Assembly (NCBI GenBank): GCA_018894105.1
Contig: CM032124.1
Location: 39,528,277-39,592,276, forward strand
Length of the DNA: 64,000 nt
DNA from: Jacaranda mimosifolia
Taxonomy: Eukaryota > Streptophyta > Magnoliopsida > Lamiales > Bignoniaceae
Direction of reading: 5' to 3'
Shown: positions 1 through 11,258 of the stretch, piece after piece
How the letters are laid out: each line of letters begins with the position of its first letter
How positions within the stretch are numbered: the first letter of the stretch is position 1
Notes under the pieces: generated by a model
Database searches by the model: none
What the model saw: the letters and a program-made list of their open reading frames with translations, nothing else
What the model was told of the DNA's origin: nothing
Made by a program: the position numbers and the translations under genes

Positions 1-1519
1 AAATTAATAATGTAAAGATACAAATACACTTAATTTCTTTCTCTTTTTTTTTTGAGAAAAAATGAAGAAATCAATTAAAAATAAAATCATCTATATGAAA
101 TTGTCAAATTTGGTGCTTTTTCTTCTTTTCTCCAACGTATTTAAAGAAAATTAATATTTATTACATAGGTTCTAATTATTAAGAACTATAATTTTTTACT
201 TTATAACAGTTCGAAGGTGATGATCAAATTAAATTAATATAAATAAATAAAAAATAATATATAATAATAAATGAAAATCATGGGTATTTGACCATAAAAG
301 ACCCGTACTTTCTAATTCAACCAAAATTTGCTACTGATTTTTTTTCCACCAATCACGCCTCAGAACTTTGTGTTAATTAGACTGTGGGCCCCTTATATTT
401 TTAGTTATACAATGAATCATGTTCCCACTAATACGGCAATGTTCCTTTATTGTTGGTTTACCAAAGAAAAAGGAAATGCATTTTTATGTATAAAAAAAAA
501 AAGACAACTATGTTTGGCTACGTTTTGGGAAAACAATTTCCCAAAACGTAACCAAATATACAAAAAAAAAAAATTCAAAATGTTAAATTAAAAATTTTAA
601 AATACCATTTTATATCTTTCATTATCTTCAACATTTCCTCATTTTCCAATATATACTTACATGTTATATATATCATATATATTTTATTATTATTATTATT
701 ATAAAAAAAACACATAATTCCATTTTCACCTCCCAAAACTTAACAAAAAGACATTAATTTGACTGCTATAGTATAATTTGTCTCATTTCAAAACATAAAC
801 AAACATACCAAATTTTTTCAAAACAATCTTCTTACTATTCCCAAAACATAAATAAGCATGCATTATATTTCCCAACACAAATTTCACATTCTCCAACCCC
901 ACTCCCAAAAGTTATTCTCCCAAAACACATAATTCAAAACACACAATTCATATCCAAACATTACTAAAGAAATCGTAACAGTAGATCAGTAATAAAGCGC
1001 ATAACGAAAACTTTTCCCATAGGCTGCATCAGTCAATTATTTAACTGTAAAAGATTATAGTTTAAACTATAACTTTTTAAATTTAAATTTAATTTTATTA
1101 CAAAAATTTTAAATTCAAACTCAACTAATTTATAAATGAAGTTATATCATCACTGAGGTGCACTAAGAGGCACATGGATCCCCTCCTTTGCAATTAAACA
1201 CCATTGAATATATGTTTGACGAAAACCATCCAACAACCAAATTAAATAAATAAAACTAAATGAATGAAAAGGAAATAGCTAAAAATGAAGATAATATTTA
1301 AAATAGACAGAACATTAAAATCCCTTTAACCATAACCAGTTTCAAATAATGCATGTATATGAGCTGAGTAGAGAAATTTATCCTTATATTGCATGAATAC
1401 CTTCTCAGTATAATCTCCTTATTAATTATATATGCATGCGAACGTAATCAAAATTTCGTTGCATCCAAAGAAAAAACAAAAAACTTTCAATATTATTTCA
1501 TGTAGATATCAAAAAGACC
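1..1519. other. AT-rich intergenic region without a gene
   Basis: No open frame here resembles a protein; the 87-codon frame at 328-591 is low complexity and crosses the hairpin at 513-556. Between about 510 and 965 the motif CCCAAAAC recurs many times. The stretch starts with TATGTTTGG and ends with CCAAACATTA, a short imperfect inverted pair, so a degenerate MITE is possible. No target-site duplication could be confirmed. Confidence 0.5.
513..556. repeat. Near-perfect 20-bp inverted repeat with 4-nt loop
   Basis: The left arm at 513-532 and the right arm at 537-556 are reverse complements over 20 bases with one mismatch, separated by only four bases. The arms carry TACGTTTTGGGAAA and its complement. 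The CCCAAAAC motif reappears in the following 400 bases, so this may be the end of a miniature transposon rather than an RNA structure. Confidence 0.75.
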
Positions 1520-2309
1520 GTTAAAAAATGAATCTTAGCCTAGCTAACCTAAAAAACTAGCTCAAGAGGTAAAGAATTCCTCAAAATCATATATAGAGAC
1601 CACTATCTATTTATTTCACTGATGTGGGATACTAACACACCCTGTGCATGCCCATGAATGAATATTTGGAGTGTGGAATAATATGAAATGAGTGGCCCAA
1701 CAATACTGGGTAGCCCAACATTGGGAATGAGTGGCTCTGATACTATGTTGAATGAACCTTGGGCCCAACTCACCCAAAAACTAGCTCAAGAGGTAAAAGA
1801 TTGCCCAAAACTATATATAGAGACCACTATTTCTTTATTTCACAAATGTGAGACACTATAACACCCCACACCCGCCTAAGAATGAATATATGGAGTATGA
1901 AATAATATGAAATTGGTGGTCCAATAATATTGAGTAGCCCAAAATTGAGAATGAGTGATTCCGATACCATGTTAAAGAATGGACCTTGGGTCCAACTCAC
2001 CCAAAAGTTAGCTCAGAGGTAAAGGATTGCTTGAAACCATATACAGAGACCTCAATTTATTTATTTTACCGACGTGGGACATCAGCACACGCTGCGCACG
2101 CCCATGAATGAAAATTTGAAGTGTGGAATAATATGAAATATGTGGCGTAACATATTGAGTAGCCCAATATCGGGAATGGAATGACTCATATACCATGTTA
2201 AAGAATGAACCACAACTCACCCAAAAGCTAACTCAAGAGGTAAAGAATTACCCCAAAATTATATATAAATACCAATATTTATTTATTTCATCAATGTGGG
2301 ACACTAATA
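1520..2309 (-). mobile_element. Tandem array of a miniature LTR retroelement (TRIM-like)
   Basis: Four LTR-like units of about 114-118 bp (1520-1637, 1746-1863, 1970-2087, 2196-2309) alternate with three internal segments of 106-108 bp, giving a period near 225 bp. On the minus strand each unit starts with TGTTAG or a variant and the best ones end in CAACA, the TG...CA ends of an LTR. Directly after the unit at 1746-1863 (minus sense) comes TAGTATCAGAGCC, one base from the usual initiator-Met tRNA primer-binding site TGGTATCAGAGCC. The other two internal segments keep weaker versions. GGCGGGTGTGGGGTG before the second unit would serve as a polypurine tract. There is no coding capacity, as in terminal-repeat retrotransposons in miniature. 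The first and last units are more diverged at their outer ends. Confidence 0.75.
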
Positions 2310-3480
2310 AAAATTAATTCTTTTGTGATTTTGTCTATTGAATGTCACATTAAAGCAATAAAAAAAGAACTTGAAAAATCAAGAAGACTGTGGAAAGCTT
2401 TGGTGTGAAGATTGTACAATTGAGATGGCATATTGAAAAGCCAATGGCATCTTATCTATTGACACTTTTTGTCAAGCAGCCTTTCACTATCAAGAAAGTG
2501 AGGACAAAGGACTTCTCATTAATCATACACACTTTGAATACAAATCATCTTGGTACTCTTTGCACTACTTAGCTGTCACATTAAATTATAGTGACTTTAG
2601 AGAAATTTTAGATCATTTTTACTTTGGATTTCAATCTTCCACATACCACAAAGTGAGCAAATGGGGGACTAACATGTAGTAGTTGTGGTTGCATGTGGTT
2701 TTTGACTAAAGACTAAGATAAAAGTTTAATAGGATGTGATGGTTCTATATAATAAAAATCAAATCATATTTACACATATATATATATATAGTTATGTTAA
2801 TGTTACATAATTGACATTAGTTAATATTAATTCTTATATTGAATACATTAAAAGTTTCTTATTAAAGTTGAGGAGTTCTTGTCCTAACAGTAAGATGGAC
2901 GCCCTGTAGAGGCTCCATAGTTAAAAGGTTATGAGTTTGAGGCTCTTTAATGTAGGTATTAATTAGTTTATATTCATACTAGTTATTATTATCTATTTCC
3001 ATAACATTTTTGAATTAGATTTTATCTGTACTTCATGAGTTAATATAATAATTAAAGTGTATTTAACTATTCTTCTATTTAAAAAAAAAATAATCTTAGT
3101 AAGTAGATAAATAACAAGAGATTTTATTCTTCGGTAACAGTTTATCAAAGTTATTAAAAAAATATAGCAAACTGTAAAACTAAGCATTGTCGCTACAGTA
3201 GGGTTTAATCAGTAGTTCGGAATGAATTGGTGGAGTCACTCTGTATTTAAAACACAACCACCTCGATTCATGAATGAGAAAGATACAAAAGAAAAGTAAT
3301 GATTGTGAGGCAATAATTCTTGATTGCAAAAGGGCACAAAGATCATCTGAGTTTTTTTTTTTTTTTTTTTTTGTGGTATCTTTTTTTTAGATATTAGTAC
3401 TTAAAGAGGTTCGATTTTCCTTTTCTTCATTTTGGTGTAGTATTATATTGACATGGGTCCAAACAAGAACTTACACAAAT
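2310..3480. other. Intergenic region with a possible SINE-like fragment
   Basis: No protein-coding signal. Around 2870-2960 a stretch holding GGTTATGAGTTTGAGGCTC resembles the B-box side of a tRNA-derived SINE, but no matching A box or tail was established. Long T runs lie at 3352-3372. The end of the region merges into the promoter of the Pumilio gene. Confidence 0.4.
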
Positions 3481-3481
3481 T

Positions 3482-3610
3482 TGGGCGGGCCATTTCGGGC
3501 CGATATTGAAATGTAAGTGGGCTTAAGTCGGATCCGGACAAATTTTTTCTGGCCTAATTCAAAGTGGACTGAAACTCATGAGACACTAATTTGGGCAAAG
3601 TATTTGGGCT
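3482..3610 (+). promoter_or_regulatory. Probable promoter of APUM23 with site II-like elements
   Basis: TGGGCT occurs at 3518-3523 and 3605-3610, with related TGGGCG and TGGGCA at about 3482 and 3592. TGGGCY (site II) clusters are known in promoters of plant ribosome-biogenesis and other growth-linked genes, which fits the gene downstream. The transcription start is not determinable. A 5'-UTR intron is likely, because a good acceptor ends at 4192, eleven bases before the ATG. Confidence 0.45.
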
Positions 3611-4202
3611 GTCATGGCAGCTCGGTCCACAAAGAAAGGGCAGAATTGAAGGGAGGAGCCGCTCGTGCTTTCTGTTTCATGTTTATAACACAGGAAAGTT
3701 TTCTCTGTGCGCTGCAATATTCGCTTTCAGCTTTAAGGTTCGTTTTTGTATGTGAAATTTCTGCAGTTGAATTTTGCTTAACTCTGAAAAATATTGCGTT
3801 TTTTTTGTTTTACATGCTTATGTTCCTGAGCTGTATTTGCTGCTCCATGTTTTTGGTAAATAAATTTGCTGCTTCGTTGAGTTGAAAAGAAATGTAAAGT
3901 TTGAGTTCTTATTATTATTACATCAGTATTAAGTTTAAACTTGTTAATATGCTTGATTGAATTGCGGGGCTCGAGTAATTTGGACATAATTTTCGGGAAA
4001 TTAGTTGGTATTTTTGTGGTGTTTTTTCTTAATTTATTTATTATGGCTTAGGTTGCGGAAAACAGTACAGAACAGAATGATATTAGTATGGCATTTTTTT
4101 GTTTAGAAGTGTGATGTTATGATGTTACATACATTTGGAGATTTGAGTTTAGCTAATCACAGTTTTACACATGTTATAGGACTGTGTTTCAGGGATACTG
4201 GT

Positions 4203-7200
4203 ATGGTTTCTATTGGTTTGAAAGCATTGCCATTGAGAAAGCATAAATCCCGTAATTTATCTCAGGATAGCTTGATGGCTGATGAAGGTAAACCTTCCTA
4301 TGATAAGGTTGGGAAAAGGAAGAAAATGGGTAGGAAGGGAAGTAAGACAAGTGGTGGATTTCATGGAGATGTTTTTACAGAAAATCAATCAGGTGGCACA
4401 AAAGCTCGGAAGTCTGCAAAGGGCAAGACAGCCTCTGAATCTCAGGCATCGTTTGTCAGGTATGTGTGTGTGTGTGTGTTTGTTTCTTTTCCTCTTCTTT
4501 TTCTTGATTGGGGGTTTGGTTGTGTTTTTTTTCATAATTGTACACGTGCCCTGTATGAATGCATCCTTGGAAATGTTTTAATTGTAGAAAGCAGGTTGAC
4601 CCAGAGACAACTAAATACTTTTCGGAGATCGCGAATGTAATAGAAGGAACTGAAATAGACTTGGAGGAGCGAACTGTTATATGTGGTAATGCATTGGAAG
4701 AAGCCAGAGGGAAAGAAGTAGAACTTGCAACTGATTATATCATCAGTCATACTATGCAAACTCTCCTTGAAGGCTGCTCTGTGGACCACCTTTGTGCTTT
4801 TTTGCGAAGCTGTGCAAAGAGTTTTTCTCATATTTCCATGGATAGATCTGGTTCTCATGTAGCTGAAACAGCCCTGAAGTCTCTGGCCAGGCATCTTGAG
4901 GATGATGAGAATCATTCTCTCATTGAAGAGACACTATCTGCATTGTGCCAGGTATCCACTACTGAATCCTAATGTTATTGACATGATTCTCATTAGCTAC
5001 ATCGCACTCTGCGCCAATATTTTGCTTTTTCTTATTTGGAATTTTATTCTAGTTAGAGGTAATTTTATTGTATCTGCTAACATTAATGAAAATAAGGTTA
5101 TGAATAGGAGATGCATTTCGTATTATTATTTAAAGCATGTGGGTTGCATTTGCAGTTATTCTAAATTGTTTCTCCACTATCTCATTTCTTGCCAGGCAAT
5201 TGTGGTGAATCCTGTTGAAATAATGTGCAACTGCTATGGATCTCATGTCCTGCGGAGACTTCTTTGTCTTTGTAAAGGAGTTCCCATAGACTCATCAGAG
5301 TTTCATAGCATAAAGCCGTCAGTTGTGCTGGCAGAACGTTTGAATTTGAGATCATCTCAGTTGAATGGTCATGAATCACAACCAAACCAACCTTTCCCAA
5401 ATCAGCTAAAATTTCTCATATCAGAGATGTTAAACCCTTTGAAGGCAGACATATCAATCCTACAAGGAAATCAGTATGGTAGTTTGGTTCTGCAGGCATG
5501 TTTTTCGCTATCTTATTATCTTCTTGCTTTCATCAGTGTAAACAGTTTTAATATTTCGTTAACTTTTTTCACCTAACTAGTTTAATTTACTTAACCATTT
5601 TAACCTATTTTCATAAAATTGATTTTTATACTCAAATTTTAAGTTATAGTTAAATGCACACATGTAATTAATACCATGTATTTCTATGGTGCCATTGGAT
5701 CCACAGATGCCCGTGCATATATGTCATTTACACAACCATTCTCTTATTGGAGGCTTTCAATGACTTAACACAGTTTTAAGGTCAACTTGACAGTACTTGT
5801 CTTACCTGTATGAATTATATCTTTTCAATGGCAGACTGCTTTGAAAGTATTAGCTGGACAAGAGGACGAGTTGCTCAGGTTAATTCCTGTTCTCCTTGGC
5901 TGCCATGCAGACAATACCGTAGAAGAGAACTTTGTTGAAGTGAAAGCAGTGAAAAAAATTCTACGTTTAGTGGAAGAAAATGCATACAGTCATTTAATGG
6001 AGGTGAGAGTTTAACAATATCTATCTTACAGTATGATTATAAATTTCCATTTGTTATCATTGAGGTAATTTTTGCATTATGGACTCTTAGGGTATTTTTT
6101 TACTAATTGTCAATGGCTTTGCTGGGTAAAATACTCATTGAAGCAAAATTGAACTTCTCGCAATGCAGTGTGATCTTAGGACCAGTTCTTTTAACTTCAC
6201 AGGAACACCATACTACGATCATAACTATTTAACATAACAATTACATGGAAACATCATGATTGCCTCCAAGAAATTTTTGCTATGCTAAATTTTTCCTTTT
6301 TGCATTTTATTGTCGAATCTAATGCCATTGTGAAATGCGTTCATATGTTTTGGAACATATTAAGTCCTCAGAACATATGTAATACCCCATGGGGAAAGAA
6401 ACAAAGTTGAAAATGTGGCAACATCCTTTGTATGTTCAACCATTTATAGTGCATTGACATGTTAAATCAATTTTCTGCTGGATGCTGCCGTCTGCTCTGT
6501 ACTAATAATCTCCATATTTGAAACTTCATTTTTCTTTTTTGCAGGTCATCTTGGCAGTGGCTCCCGATACCTTATATAATGAAATATTCACAAAAATTTT
6601 CAAGGATTCTCTGTTTAGGATGTCATCACATCCCTCTGGGAACTTTGTTGTGCAAGCATTGATATCCCATGCAAGAAGTCAAGATCATGTAAGTCCAATG
6701 ATCCTTTTAAGCTTTGTTTGGCAATACTTTGCATTCCATGAACTCCTAATTTTATTATGTGAGAGTCAAATTCATCTAAATTTAGTTACTGAGGCATCTT
6801 GTTGGATAAATGTTAAATGGGGTTGTACCAAAATAGGCAAAGTCAGTGAAAAGTAAATTAGCCTATTCTGTCTTTTGGTTAACGCTTTAATGCTTCTACT
6901 CCTTGCACTTCGCGGGTAGCTCTTTGCAGGAATAAAAGTAGCCATTTTTCTGGTAGATATTATAAATCTGCTAATCATCTGAGCATTTTAATTGCCTTTT
7001 TCTGAGCAGGGCCAATTTTGACTGGGGAACTGAGGCCCATTAAATTGGCTCACTCTAACAAACACTATCGCGTTTTTAACTTATGATTCTCACCTTGTCC
7101 CTACTTAGGCTCTCGCAACCATCTCTATGTTTAACTATCTATTTTTTTTGTAATTATTACGTTGTAACCTCATGGTGATTCTACAATGTTAATACAAAAA

Positions 7201-10200
7201 TCTCTCTACCAATGCTACTTTGAACATTTGTTGTAGATGTCCTACTTAACGATATAAGGCTCGCACAGCTTGTTACTTCTTCGATTTGTTATCATGGTTT
7301 GCAATAAATGTGTCAGTTTCTAGTTTCTTGTTTCTTGATTGTATAATCTAGTTTCAATTTCTGACTCCAGATAAAGGTGATTTATGAGGAACTGGGTTCT
7401 AAATTTAAGAATCTTCTTGAACTGGGAAGGTCTGGAGTTGTTGCAGCCCTTTTTGCTGCAAGTCAAAGGCTTCAGATCCATGAGCGCGAGGTTTTTCTTT
7501 TTATTTTATTTTATTTTTTTGGTTCTCTCCTTTTCCTTTCTAAGTTATTCTGTACTTATGTTTCAGCATCATGTTAAAGTTTAGCATCATGGGCTAAGAC
7601 TCCTCATTTTCCTGATTAAGTAGTGAAATGAAATTTTTATTCTAGTTTACCATGAACCCCTCTCTCCTTACCGCCATCCCTTTTTGGTTGTAAACTATGT
7701 TTTTGTTGTTCTTCTTATAGTTTATCATTTTTTTTCTTGACTAGGTTTCTATTGTTTTGCTGGCAGTGTTGTCAAGCCCTTGCTGATGCTGTGTGTTCGA
7801 AGAATGAGTCTTCTGCATGCACTGTTCCACGGATATTGTTCCTTGACAATTACTTTTACGTTGATGATAAAGCGAACTGGAATTGGCCAAATGGTGTTAA
7901 GATGCATGTTCTGGGTTCTTTGATTCTGCAGTCAGTTTTCAGATTTCCAAGTGTATGTTGCTTTCCACCAGAAAATTATGTTTTTTGCGTTATGCTCTGA
8001 ACTAAGAGAGCCTGATATTTTAACTGTTCAAACAAGTCTACTCAGCCACTTACACAATCAAGAGATAGAGCTTGTTGCATTACTACAATTAACATTTAAG
8101 CTAGATGAGGAATTGAAGACTGAGTATTCTTTTGGCTTATTTTGGCTACGAACTGAAACCTAATTCTTACTTGCAGATTTTCTTTTGTAATATTTAACGC
8201 CAGGTTTTAGACTTGTCATAAAGTAGTTAAAAACTTTTCACTTTGTTTCTGTTATCTAATAGGGTATGCTTGAAACTTGGATTTTAGCAAGAAAAAGCAA
8301 ATGCGAGGCAAAATGCCTACAAGATAAAGCATAAAGTTACATAATTTGAAGCTAGAAAAATTCTTTATCTCAATATTTTCCTCATCAAATCCAAGATCCA
8401 AACGTAGCAATAGTATCACTTCGTGTGAAAATATAATGCTGTTGATTTTTACCTTGTTTTAATTTTGTTATTTATTTATTTTTTTTTGTGTGTGTATCAA
8501 TTGGTAACACATGCCTCTGTTTTCTGTATTATAGGAATTCATACAAGCATATATTACCAGCATCACATCTTTAGAAGATAATCATGTTCTCGAAGCTTCA
8601 AAAGATTCTGCTGGTGCCCGTGTTATCGAGGCTTTTCTCATTTCAAATGCTTCAGCTAAGCAAAAGCGCAAGCTAGTTATCAAGTATGACAAGAAGCTTC
8701 TTTATTTTCCTATCTTACTGTAAACATAAATCGTTTGATCTTGTACTATTTTAATTCAATGTAACATCATTGTGCAACTTCTGGAAAATTTTATTGAGCT
8801 TAATCACTAACATTTTCTGGTAATATGCCTACCAAAACAAGCTCTTTGAACCTGAAAGTTCTAAGATGATACTAAAATTATAAAGTCATAAGATTATACT
8901 TAACTTCCATCTGATAAGAGCATTAATTGGCTATTATGCTATCTTTACCTGAGTTCTTCAGGGTTGTCCTTGGTCTGGGCTGAGAATAGCCTGTGACAGT
9001 GGCTGTTATCTATATGAATTTGCAACACATGATATCTGTTCAGTTATGCATTTTCAGTACCGTTGGTATCTATGTGAGTTCATTTTGGAGTCTCTTGACG
9101 ATTTTGCACATTAGACGCTTAACTTCTATACTCGATACTAATGATAACTTTTTGGCTGTACTCTGCACCTACAAATTGAAGGCTTCGAGGACATTTTGGA
9201 GAGCTCTCTGTGCTTCCTTCTGGTTCATTTACTGTTGAAAAGTGCTTCAGCGCCGGCAATATGTCCCTGAGAGAGACAATTGTATCAGAACTATTACCTG
9301 TCCAAACAGAGCTTTCCAAGACTAAACAGGGTCCTTACCTGTTGAAGAAACTTGATGTTGAGGGGTAAGCATGTTAATTTTATAGTGCTTTTGAATCAAA
9401 ATTTCTTGTAAATTGGATTGATCGTGGATGCACACTCCTGGCTGAAGCCCATTATTTTGGGGGAACTACTTTGTTACTCCATATGCATATCTTAACATCT
9501 TCCAGAATTTTCCTTGACATAGAGGCCTTCAGCAGATGCCACTTAAAATATCTCGAACTTATTATGTTGGCAATTAAGTAATGCTCATGAATCTTCTTCA
9601 GGTTATTCATGTGTACTAATTGTCACTAGCGTGTGAATATTTAAACCACTAGCTGGTTGTTTTCATGTTCTTTTTCTTGGATGGTGTGAGATTTTAAAGG
9701 GATTCAGGTGAGCGGAATGGAGAAATGTCAAAACACTCTAACAATGAGACTGAATATTAATAATTGAATTCCATATATTTCATCTGAGGATTGTGTGTTT
9801 CTGTGCCTTATTGAAGAGTTTTCCCCACTTCCTTGCTGGGTGCAAATAAGTCATCATTGCTTAACAGCTTATGTGATTGTTTACTGTTCATAACTTTAAA
9901 TTCCTCCATTCTGTGAGTTTTGCACTGAAGTTATTTGTTTTTTGTTTCGTTGATTTTTTGTTCTCTCATAAACTTCATGAACAAGTTACACATTTTCTAC
10001 TTTACAGATTGTAGCTAATCTTTTCCTGTTCAATTTCTTGTTATAATAGATTTGCAAAACGACCAGATCAGTGGAGATCAAGGCAAACTTCAAAACAATC
10101 TGCTTACAAAGAATTCTATGAAACATTTGGATCAAAGGATGCCAAATCATCTCAAAGTGAAAACTTTCTGTCGGACACTCGGCACAAATCACAGGCAGAA

Positions 10201-10551
10201 AATTTGAAGGGCATGAGAAAAGAGATCGACACTCGTCTTTCTTCTGGTTTTTCTCCGAACTCTGGTAGCCCATTTTTGGCTCACCAAGGTTCTACTAAAC
10301 CAAAAAAAGCAGGGAATAAGCCGGTACCAGAAGGCAGAGGGTTTCCCAAAGATGTTGATGATAATTTCTTCAAAAGCAAAAGCAAAAAGCGTAAAATAGA
10401 AAACCCCAGCAGCTCTATGAAGAACACTAATGATGAAGAAATTCTACAGGTTGAGAAATTATCAACTAGTAAGAATGAGAAAAAACGGCACAGGAAAGAT
10501 GGCTTGTCAAAATCGTTGGACAAGAAGTTGAAAGCTCGGATTAGTGGTTAA
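4203..10551 (+). CDS. APUM23: Pumilio homolog 23 (NOP9-like nucleolar RNA-binding protein)
   Basis: Ten coding exons join in frame to 790 residues: 4203-4459, 4588-4951, 5196-5495, 5835-6002, 6545-6688, 7371-7490, 7767-7952, 8535-8683, 9182-9364, 10050-10551. Arabidopsis APUM23 is of similar size. PUF-type helices recur, for example SGSHVAETAL near 174, YGSHVLRRLL near 220, YGSLVLQTAL near 302, SGNFVVQALI in exon 5, SAGARVIEAF in exon 8 and SGSFTVEKCF in exon 9. Both ends are lysine-rich (early KRKKMGRKGSK, late KSKKRKIE), as expected for nuclear and nucleolar targeting. The family binds pre-rRNA and supports 35S processing and small-subunit assembly; that role is family knowledge. The intron after exon 3 begins with GC: the boundary CAG|GCATGT is the only one that keeps frame with exon 4. 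The ATG follows directly on a 5'-UTR acceptor. Confidence 0.93.
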
Positions 10552-11009
10552 ACACTGCAACTGACATGGATAGTTCTCAGAGTCTTATTTTTTCTTTCTT
10601 TTTTCCTTTGCATTTTATGCTGTTTTTGATGTTTGTCTAACTGTTCTATGCATGGAGCTATAGCAAAATGCAATCAGAGAGGGGATGCCATCTTTGCTGT
10701 TAGATCAAAGCTCTTGTATTCACATGTCTAAGCTATGAATTACATAGAAGAACAAAATGTGACTACTGCAAAATTGGAGATACTCTTTAGTTGCAACAAA
10801 GTGATACTGTCCTAGAAAAAGAAAAACTCTATCCACTACAGAACAATATCAGTATCAAATGAAATGATTGCTCAGTGGGCATTCTCCATTGCCAACTGCT
10901 GCTTTCTACAGTCATCCTACTATGGAGGCTTGGACCTGGTAACAAGAACATGATATCTGAGTAAAACTTCTTATGGAGGAAAAAGGCTTCAACTTTTGTG
11001 AGTTAGAAG
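10552..11009. other. 3' flank of APUM23 and of the convergent peptide gene
   Basis: No gene was seen. The stretch should hold the 3' UTR of the Pumilio gene and, from the other side, the 3' UTR of the small secreted-peptide gene, since the two converge. No AATAAA signal stands out clearly. Confidence 0.4.
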
Positions 11010-11258
11010 TTACTTGTTCTGCGTGGGATTCGATCTGCTTGGAGGTATCCTTCGGAAGCTCGACTTTTCCTTCTTGTATGGATTCTTCTCTTTTGCTTGC
11101 AAACCCTTGAAAGATTGTGATGATGACACCATGGTTGAGGTCGATGTTCGTGTTTTCTCCAGAAGTTGTCGTGTTGCCTGTGCTCCTTGCATGTGGGAAT
11201 GCAAAATGAGCACTAATGCAAGAAGAAAAGAGGCCATCATACTAAGGTGAAACTTCAT
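11010..11258 (-). CDS. Putative secreted signalling peptide precursor (CLE/IDA-like)
   Basis: A single-exon frame of 82 residues. Residues 1-28 form a textbook signal peptide: a basic start, the hydrophobic core MASFLLALVLILHSH, and a likely cleavage after AQA. A variable, lysine- and serine-rich middle follows, and the protein ends with FRRIPPSRSNPTQNK. Aligned to the CLE 12-mer, this end keeps R1, P4, N8, P9 and N12, but position 6 is Arg instead of Gly and position 11 is Gln instead of His. Aligned to the IDA motif it keeps IPPS and the Asn six residues later. The architecture (signal peptide, variable region, conserved C-terminal motif) is that of a plant peptide hormone, but the exact family is uncertain. 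The opposite strand is also open over nearly the same span, but that frame has no such architecture. Confidence 0.6.
   Translation of the reverse strand: MKFHLSMMASFLLALVLILHSHMQGAQATRQLLEKTRTSTSTMVSSSQSFKGLQAKEKNPYKKEKSSFRRIPPSRSNPTQNK

Noticed and set aside
2390..2572. 60-codon plus-strand frame after the retroelement array
   Set aside because: Short, without similarity to retroelement or host proteins I can recognise; no splice partners.
11014..11250. 78-codon open frame on the plus strand opposite the peptide gene
   Set aside because: It mirrors the minus-strand frame and has no signal peptide, motif or codon pattern of its own.
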